DNA from: Sinomonas albida
GTDB lineage: Bacteria; Actinomycetota; Actinomycetes; Actinomycetales; Micrococcaceae
DNA: 64,000 nt
NCBI RefSeq assembly: GCF_004919045.1
Contig: NZ_SWDW01000014.1
Span: forward strand, 36,856 to 100,855
Direction of reading: 5' to 3'
Numbering within the stretch: position 1 is the stretch's first letter; each line of letters begins with the position of its first letter. The notes under the pieces are model-generated. The model saw only the letters and a program-made list of their open reading frames with translations. It did no database searches and was not told the DNA's origin. The translations under genes were made by a program, and so were the position numbers. Below, in pieces: positions 59,011 to 64,000 of the stretch.

Positions 59011-59907
59011 CTACTTGACCGTGGGGCGATCTCCGACGGGCTGAGCCCACTCCTCGACGTGCTCAGTGGCGGCCCAACTCGCCAACAGCCGCAGCGATTC
59101 CTCGGACTTCGAGCCCGGCTCGGCCGGATACACGGTGAATGTAAGTCCGGGATCCTCGGCGAGCTGCAGCGCCTCGAACAGGAGCTCGATCTCGCCCACC
59201 ACGGGGTGGCGGAAGACCTTGTTGCCCGAATAGTGTCGGCGCACGTTGTGCGCGGCCCAGCGGACGCGGAACTCCTCGCTGCGCATCGAGAGCTCCCCGA
59301 CGAGGTCGGCGAGGCCCTTGTCGTACGGATTGCGCCCCGACTCGGTGCGGAGGAGCGCGACGTTGTTGTTCGCGGCGAGGTCCCAGTCCGGATAGAAGTC
59401 GAGGGCCTGGGGATTGAGGAAGATGAAGCGCGAGTGGTTCGCGGGCCGCGTCGGCTCCGCGTACAGCTGGGAGTAGAGCGCGATGCCCAGCCGGTTGGAC
59501 GCGAGGATGTCCATGCGGCCGTTCCGCACGAACGCTGGCGCGCCCGTGATCGCGTCCAGCATGAACTGGACGCTGGGCCGGATGCGCTGCTTCTGGGCCT
59601 TGCCCTGCCTCGCGCGGGACGAGGCATTGGCCGCGCGGGCGAGGTCGAAGAGGTGGTCGCGCTCGGCGTCGTCGAGCTGGAGCCCGCGGGCGAGCGCCTC
59701 GAGCACGCTCTCGGACACGCCGGAGAGGTTCCCCCGCTCGAGGCGCGTGTAGTAGTCGACGCTCACGCCCGCGAGCATGGCGGCCTCCTCGCGGCGCAGC
59801 CCGGGGACCCGTCGATTGCCGCCGAACAGGGTGAGGCCCGCCTGCTCCGGCGTGATCCTCGCGCGGCGTGACGAGAGGAATTCCCGCACCTCGGTCCGAT
59901 TGTCCAT
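59011..59907 (-). CDS. XRE-family regulator with MmyB-like ligand domain
   Basis: A 298-residue regulator. The ATG at 59907 (MDNRTEVREFLSSRRARITPEQAGL) follows GGAG. The helix-turn-helix is at about 10-75: RRVPGLRREEAAMLAGVSVDYYTRLERGNLSGVSESVLEALARGL. The C-terminal MmyB-like domain starts SVQFMLDAITGAPAFVRNGRMDILASNRLGIALYSQLYA and contains WDLAANNNVALLRTESGRNPYDKGLADLVGELSMRSEEFRVRWAAHNVR, typical of actinobacterial XRE-MmyB regulators adjoining reductases. It diverges from an aldo/keto reductase across 163 bases, which it probably controls. Confidence 0.92.
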   Translation of the reverse strand: MDNRTEVREFLSSRRARITPEQAGLTLFGGNRRVPGLRREEAAMLAGVSVDYYTRLERGNLSGVSESVLEALARGLQLDDAERDHLFDLARAANASSRARQGKAQKQRIRPSVQFMLDAITGAPAFVRNGRMDILASNRLGIALYSQLYAEPTRPANHSRFIFLNPQALDFYPDWDLAANNNVALLRTESGRNPYDKGLADLVGELSMRSEEFRVRWAAHNVRRHYSGNKVFRHPVVGEIELLFEALQLAEDPGLTFTVYPAEPGSKSEESLRLLASWAATEHVEEWAQPVGDRPTVK

Positions 59908-60018
59908 GCGCTCCACGCTACGCGCCGCGGTGCGGCACAAGGAGGTACTGGCAGAACCAGTATCACGGGGGCTCTCCCTCGAGCCGGCTCTTCCCGGTTC
60001 CATAGACTCATGACCGCA

Positions 60019-60034
60019 GAAGACTCAGGTCTTC
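60019..60034. promoter_or_regulatory. Candidate operator between XRE and aldo/keto reductase genes
   Basis: GAAGAC-TCAG-GTCTTC is a perfect 6+6 palindrome in the 163-base divergent promoter, 37-52 bases before the reductase start. Assignment to the adjacent regulator is an inference. Confidence 0.45.
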
Positions 60035-60070
60035 CGCGTCTTCCGCGGCGATGAGTCAGAGAGGATTTCG

Positions 60071-61054
60071 ATGGAGTACAGGACCGTAGGATCGACAGGC
60101 GTCCAGGTCTCCCCGCTGTGCTTCGGCACGATGTCGCTGGGCACGGAAGCGGACGAACAGGCCTCGGCCGCGATGTACCGCCGAGTGCGCGAGCTCGGCA
60201 TCAACTTCTTCGACACCGCGAACGTCTACGGCGGCGGGCGATCCGAGGAGATTCTCGGCACGCTCGTGGCCGGCGAGCGCGACGACGTCGTCATCACGTC
60301 GAAGGCCTTCTTCCCGCTGAGTGCGGATCCGAACTCGGGCGGCCTCTCGCGCCGACACATCATGCAGGCCGTCGAGGGCAGCCTGAGCCGACTTGGGACG
60401 GACCGGATCGACTTCTACTTCGTGCACTCGTTCGACGAGCGCACGCCGATCGAGCAGACGCTCCGCGCGCTCGACGATCTGCAGCGGCAGGGCAAGATCC
60501 TCTACCCCGCCGTGAGCAACTGGGCCGCGTGGCAGATCGCGACGGCCCTCGGCGTCTCGGCGCGCGAAGGGCTGGCCAGGTTCGAGCTCATCCAGCCGAT
60601 GTACAACCTCGCCAAGCGCCAGGCGGAGGTCGAGATCCTCCCGCTTGCCCAGGCCGAGAACCTCGGCGTCATCACCTACAGCCCGCTCGGCGGCGGCCTG
60701 CTCACAGGAAAGTACCGCGGAGGGCAGCGCCCCGAAGGCGGTCGGCTCATCGAGAATTCTCGCTACGCGGACCGGTACGGGCAGGAGAGCGACTGGGCCA
60801 CGGCAGAGCTCTTCGCGGCCTTCGCGGACGACGCCGGGGTCCCGCCTGTCGCCCTCGCCGTCGCCTGGGCGATGGGTCACCCGGGCGTCACCGCTCCGAT
60901 CATCGGGGCGCGCAGCCTCGAGCAGCTCGAGGGCTCGCTCGCCGCGCTCGACGTTGAGATGACGCCGGAGCTGCGCGCGCAGATCTCCGCTCTCTCCCCC
61001 ACGCCACCCCCGGCCAACGACCGGACCGAGGTGCTCACCGGGCGGTGGACCTGA
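60071..61054 (+). CDS. Aldo/keto reductase under divergent XRE regulator
   Basis: A 327-residue reductase. ATG at 60071 (MEYRTVGSTGVQVSPLCFGTM) follows GAGAGGA. Catalytic Asp/Tyr are in LGINFFDTANVYGGGRSEEIL, Lys in VITSKAFFPLSADPNSGGLSRRH and His in YFVHSFDERTPIEQTLRALDDL. The NADPH-binding APIIGARSLEQLEGSLAALDV and YSPLGGGLLTGKYRGGQ are as in the family. The FFVHSFDERTP-type core is close to the group that acts on sugar-like or quinone substrates, but the actual substrate is unknown. Divergent from the XRE-MmyB gene. Confidence 0.9.
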   Translation: MEYRTVGSTGVQVSPLCFGTMSLGTEADEQASAAMYRRVRELGINFFDTANVYGGGRSEEILGTLVAGERDDVVITSKAFFPLSADPNSGGLSRRHIMQAVEGSLSRLGTDRIDFYFVHSFDERTPIEQTLRALDDLQRQGKILYPAVSNWAAWQIATALGVSAREGLARFELIQPMYNLAKRQAEVEILPLAQAENLGVITYSPLGGGLLTGKYRGGQRPEGGRLIENSRYADRYGQESDWATAELFAAFADDAGVPPVALAVAWAMGHPGVTAPIIGARSLEQLEGSLAALDVEMTPELRAQISALSPTPPPANDRTEVLTGRWT

Positions 61055-61191
61055 GGCGACGGCCTGCGGGAACCGGCCCCTGGGATTCCGACACCTGGGA
61101 TTCCGACCGTGATTGGATGACCGACATGCCGGATCGACGGGGTGTCGAGGCAACCCGCCGCAAAACCGACATCAGTCCTGGTCGGAATCTG
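61055..61191. repeat. Short direct repeat before the MFS gene
   Basis: CCTGGGATTCCGACA occurs twice in tandem at about 61080-61110, just before a stretch that could hold the MFS promoter. No other feature is seen here. Confidence 0.6.
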
Positions 61192-62439
61192 ATGACTCAG
61201 CGCTCTATCACTCGAGGGATGATGACCTCTTCACCGGCGACACATTCTCACCCGGCCATGACGCGCGGCCTGACGCTCCTGTTCGCCGTCGCTGCAGGCG
61301 CGGCCGTGGGCAACCTGTACTGGGCACAACCGCTCCTCGAAGCGATCGCGGGCGACCTCCACGCGTCAGCGGCCGCCGCCGGCTGGCTCGTCACGGCGAC
61401 CCAGATCGGCTACGCGATCGGGATCCTGCTCGTCGTCCCCTTGGGCGACGTCGTCGACCGACGGCGGCTCACTGTCCTCATGATGCTCGCCTCGGCGGTG
61501 GTGCTCGTCGCGTGCGCGCTCGCGCCGTCGTTCGCCTTCCTCCTCGTCGCGCTCTGCCTCCTCGGCATCACGACGATCGCGGGCCAGATCCTGACCCCGC
61601 TCGCGGGCGACCTCGCGCGGGACGCGGACCGCGGGCGCATCGTCGGGACCGTCGTGGCCGGAATCCTCACAGGCATCCTCGCCTCGCGGACCATCAGCGG
61701 CCTCGTCGCGGGCCTCGGCGGCTGGCGCGCCGTGTACGCGGCGGCCGCTGTCGCCGTCGTCGTCCTCGCGGGTCTCGTGTGGCGCGCGCTGCCGCCGCTC
61801 GCTCCCAAGGCGCGCGTCTCGTACTCGAACCTCCTCGCCTCGGTGGGCGCCGTCGTCGTCAGGGAACGCCCCGTGCGGTGGACGCTCGCCCTGTCCACGG
61901 CGGGGTTCGCGACGTTCACGCTGTTCTGGACCTCGCTCACGTTCCTGCTCGCGGGCCCGCCGTTCAACTACCCGGTCTCGGCCATCGGCCTGTTCGGGCT
62001 CATCGGAATCGCGGGCGCCGTCACGGCTCAGCGCGCCGGGCGGCTGCACGACCGGGGCTGGTCGCTTCCGGCGACAGGGATCGCGTGGGCTCTCGTGCTC
62101 GCCTCGTTCGTGATCGCGGCCTTCTCCGGTGCCTCCGTCTGGATGCTCGTCGCGGTCGTCTTCCTCCTGGATGTCGCGATCCAGGGGCAGAACGTGCTCA
62201 ACCAGAGCCGGCTGCTGGCACTCTCGCACGAGGCGCGCAGCCGCCTCAACACCGCGTACGTCACGGCGAACTTCATCGGCGGCGCGATCGGCTCGGCTGT
62301 GGCGGCTCTGCTGTGGTCGGCCGGCGGATGGACGGCCATCGCCATAGCGGGCATCGTGCTCGGCTGCTTCGGGCTCTGCGTGTGGTCCCTCGGGCGGAAA
62401 GGCCCGCTCACGGCCACGAAACTCGCGGAAAATCCGTAA
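61192..62439 (+). CDS. MFS transporter, DHA1 class
   Basis: A 415-residue efflux transporter with 12 hydrophobic segments starting at about residue 25. ATG at 61192 (MTQRSITRGMMTSSPATHSH) is used. ATGs at 61219 and 61222 are closer to the first helix and possible. LLFAVAAGAAVGNLYWAQPLLEAIAGDL is the family opening, the loop 2-3 motif is PLGDVVDRRRLTVLM (G-D-x-x-D-R-R-R), and motif C-like sequences occur in the fifth helix. It follows an aldo/keto reductase gene by 138 bases. A drug or metabolite efflux role is expected; the substrate is unknown. Confidence 0.87.
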   Translation: MTQRSITRGMMTSSPATHSHPAMTRGLTLLFAVAAGAAVGNLYWAQPLLEAIAGDLHASAAAAGWLVTATQIGYAIGILLVVPLGDVVDRRRLTVLMMLASAVVLVACALAPSFAFLLVALCLLGITTIAGQILTPLAGDLARDADRGRIVGTVVAGILTGILASRTISGLVAGLGGWRAVYAAAAVAVVVLAGLVWRALPPLAPKARVSYSNLLASVGAVVVRERPVRWTLALSTAGFATFTLFWTSLTFLLAGPPFNYPVSAIGLFGLIGIAGAVTAQRAGRLHDRGWSLPATGIAWALVLASFVIAAFSGASVWMLVAVVFLLDVAIQGQNVLNQSRLLALSHEARSRLNTAYVTANFIGGAIGSAVAALLWSAGGWTAIAIAGIVLGCFGLCVWSLGRKGPLTATKLAENP

Positions 62440-62563
62440 CCAACACGCCATGGGCGTGCATTTGTTGCACAGACGTTCTCCCTTGGGTCTATCGTGGTGC
62501 CGCACGACCGGGTCCCAGGCACCCCCACCTGGCTCGGCGCCACCCACTGCGGGAGGAATCACC

Positions 62564-62935
62564 ATGGTGCTGAAACGGCCTTATCGGAACTACCGGGAAA
62601 TGCACTTGGGCGACGTCCTCGACGAGCTCATGCGCCGGCGCCGGCTCAGCTGGTCGTGGTCCTACGCCAGATCGGACAGCTTCCCCCTCTTCATCGTCAC
62701 GCTCGCGACGAGCGGACCCTGGCCATATCACCTCAAGGGCGCCGAGGAGCTCGCTGCCCGCATCGCCGCGCGCGAGCAGATCGCGTGGCTCCCCGTCCCG
62801 GAACCCGGCACGGAAGAGAACTACCACGCGACGCTCGCCGCGATGGCCGAACTGGAGCGCCAGCTCGCCATCCCCGCGCTCCGGCCGGCCTATCGCCCCG
62901 AGCCCGCCCCAGACGGCCACGCCGCGCCCGCCTGA
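62564..62935 (+). CDS. Hypothetical protein (123 aa)
   Basis: ATG at 62564 (MVLKRPYRNYREMHLGDVLDEL) follows GGAGGAATC, a good ribosome site, so translation is likely. The ORF extends upstream to 62450 without a ribosome site. The protein is soluble. The N-terminus is basic, a region WSWSYARSDSFPLFIVTLATSGPW is beta-rich, and the C-terminal half has two Glu/Ala helices (EELAARIAAREQI, YHATLAAMAELERQLAI). It ends Pro/Ala-rich. I do not recognise a family. It lies between the MFS gene and a convergent SDR gene. Confidence 0.65.
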   Translation: MVLKRPYRNYREMHLGDVLDELMRRRRLSWSWSYARSDSFPLFIVTLATSGPWPYHLKGAEELAARIAAREQIAWLPVPEPGTEENYHATLAAMAELERQLAIPALRPAYRPEPAPDGHAAPA

Positions 62936-62984
62936 GGGACGCGGAGCGTGGGGCCGGACGACGCGCGGGCCGACCCACCGCGCC

Positions 62985-63752
62985 CTACGGAAGCTCGACG
63001 CCTGTGAGCCGGGCAAGCTCGGCGAGCACGGCGTCCTGGAAGCGCTCATCGCCTAAGGCTGCGGCCGGTTCGCGGCGCGCCCGGTGGAACCAATAGGCGC
63101 CGCTCACCGTGGCCTCGGGGTCGCCGCTCGTGGCGAGCCACGCCTGGGTCTCGTGCCCGGCCTCGAGGTCGCCGGGGGCATTCGGCCCACCCATGCGGGT
63201 GGGCACCCATCCCGGGTCGACGGCGTTGACGCGCACCTCGGGCCACCGGCGAGCCAGGGCGAACGCGAGGGCCGTGAGATAAGGCTTGCTGTCCGAGTAC
63301 GCCTGCATCGGGTTCCAGCGTCGCGCGGTCCACTCGACGTCGCGCAGCGAGGGGTCCCCGCCGCGGTGCAGGCCGCTTGTGAGATAGACGAGCCGGTCGG
63401 GCCGTTCGAGGAGCGCGGTCAAGAGGTAGGGCGCGAGGACGTTGACGGCGAGGACCCGCGGGTGACCCTCGGGCGTGCTGTGCCGCTCCGACTCGGTGTA
63501 GACGCCCGCGTTGTGGATGATCGCGTCCATCCTGCCCAGGGCGTTGACCTGCTCGACGAGCGCGAGCGTCTCCTCGCGGCTCGCGAGATCACCGACGACC
63601 ACAGCTGCGGCCGTGCCTTCGAGCCCCGCGACGGCCTCGGCCCGTTCGCGATTCCGCGCGTGCAGGACCACGGCGTGCCCGCCGTCGATGAGCGCCTCGG
63701 CCGCAGCTCGACCCAGGCCCTGGGTCGAGCCGGTGATGAAGATCCGCGCCAT
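62985..63752 (-). CDS. Short-chain dehydrogenase/reductase
   Basis: A 255-residue NAD(P)-dependent SDR. ATG at 63752 (MARIFITGSTQGLGRAAAEAL). The cofactor motif TGSTQGLG (T-G-x-x-x-G-x-G) is at 7-14, the NAG motif is IIHNAGVYTE, the catalytic Ser is in VYLTSGLHRGG, and Tyr/Lys are in YSDSKPYL. The sequence resembles daunorubicin C-13 ketoreductase-like and retinol-type SDRs in general bacterial annotation. It stands alone beside the transposase end. The substrate is unknown. Confidence 0.9.
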   Translation of the reverse strand: MARIFITGSTQGLGRAAAEALIDGGHAVVLHARNRERAEAVAGLEGTAAAVVVGDLASREETLALVEQVNALGRMDAIIHNAGVYTESERHSTPEGHPRVLAVNVLAPYLLTALLERPDRLVYLTSGLHRGGDPSLRDVEWTARRWNPMQAYSDSKPYLTALAFALARRWPEVRVNAVDPGWVPTRMGGPNAPGDLEAGHETQAWLATSGDPEATVSGAYWFHRARREPAAALGDERFQDAVLAELARLTGVELP

Positions 63753-63881
63753 AACGGCACCCTACTCCGCGGCGCTGCTGCCCGATCAGTTCCCGACCAG
63801 CTTCGGCCGCGGTTTCCGCCGTCATCCGCGTGTCGCGCTGGGACTCGCCGACGGCGGGCTTCAGTCATGGCCGGGGCGGTC

Positions 63882-64000
63882 TCAAGGGGTGTTGGCAACG
63901 GCTGCTGCGAGGTCTTCGAGGAAGACTTCCCGTGGTGTTCTGAAGCCTAAAGCCTTGCGGGGCCGGTTGTTCAGTTCGAAGGCGATCGCGTCGACGTATT
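63882..64000 (-). mobile_element. 3' end of an IS30-family transposase, cut by the window edge
   Basis: The minus strand from the right edge reads YVDAIAFELNNRPRKALGF, continues RTPREVFLEDLAAA, and ends VANTP with TGA at 63882. LNNRPRKALGFRTPRE is the conserved C-terminal motif of IS30-type transposases (catalytic-core helix after the last Glu). Only 38 residues are visible, so whether the element is complete cannot be judged. Its terminal repeat should lie just left of the stop, around 63840-63880. Confidence 0.85.

Overview
The window is chromosomal DNA of a high-GC actinomycete. Codon use is strongly G/C at the third position, many genes start with GTG, the adenylate kinase has a short lid, and the branched-chain oxo-acid dehydrogenase, agmatine/putrescine and pca gene orders resemble those of Micrococcaceae (Arthrobacter/Sinomonas type). 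The genus is an inference. The window holds about 56 genes and one tRNA gene. There is no prophage and no CRISPR array. An IS30-type transposase is cut by the right edge.

Layout. 1-0.4 kb: a lower-GC edge carrying a 44-residue peptide gene that resembles a RiPP precursor. 0.6-7.2 kb: a small membrane protein, an adenylate kinase paralog, the bkdABC branched-chain oxo-acid dehydrogenase operon behind a nested palindromic operator, an aromatic aminotransferase and a 4-TM membrane protein. 7.3-9.2 kb: two coupled genes that look like a WXG100/type VII secretion substrate pair, the second with an alpha/beta-hydrolase domain. 9.5-13.7 kb: purB, initiator tRNA-Met, an FAD dehydrogenase and a methyltransferase. 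13.8-20 kb: an agmatine to putrescine to 4-aminobutanal regulon (puo, tetR, aguB, aguA, APC permease). 20.1-24.6 kb: a tripartite hybrid histidine kinase with a receiver-PP2C phosphatase. 24.8-32.8 kb: aminotransferase, acetyltransferase, FUSC membrane protein, rlmN, a PadR-controlled ABC exporter and an AhpD-like protein. 33-35.1 kb: pobA with its IclR regulator. 35.3-41.9 kb: HutD-like protein and a LacI-controlled cluster (FAD amine/amino-acid oxidoreductase, Gfo/Idh dehydrogenase, polar amino-acid ABC transporter) whose binding-protein gene is frameshifted. 42.5-50.4 kb: the complete protocatechuate operon pcaHGBDCFIJ-R. 50.5-64 kb: a Pol-Lig DNA ligase, a 3-hydroxybenzoate 4-monooxygenase-like gene, an old yellow enzyme, three aldo/keto reductases, an MmyB-type regulator, an MFS transporter, an SDR and the transposase end.

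How the genes work together. PobA (4-hydroxybenzoate) and the MobA-like enzyme (3-hydroxybenzoate) both produce protocatechuate. PcaHG, PcaB, PcaC, PcaD, PcaIJ and PcaF convert it to succinyl-CoA and acetyl-CoA. AguA, AguB and Puo convert agmatine to 4-aminobutanal, and the same operator is readable before puo and before aguB. BkdABC and the aminotransferase act in amino-acid carbon breakdown.

The most unusual structure is in the non-coding DNA. A dispersed palindrome with the core GACGACGGCGG...CCGCCGTCGTC occurs at least ten times, usually after genes and once inside pcaB. A second family carries TCTCGGGTACAGAT. Blocks of 22-bp repeats flank tetR in opposite orientations. Two unrelated genes have a tandemly duplicated 3' end.
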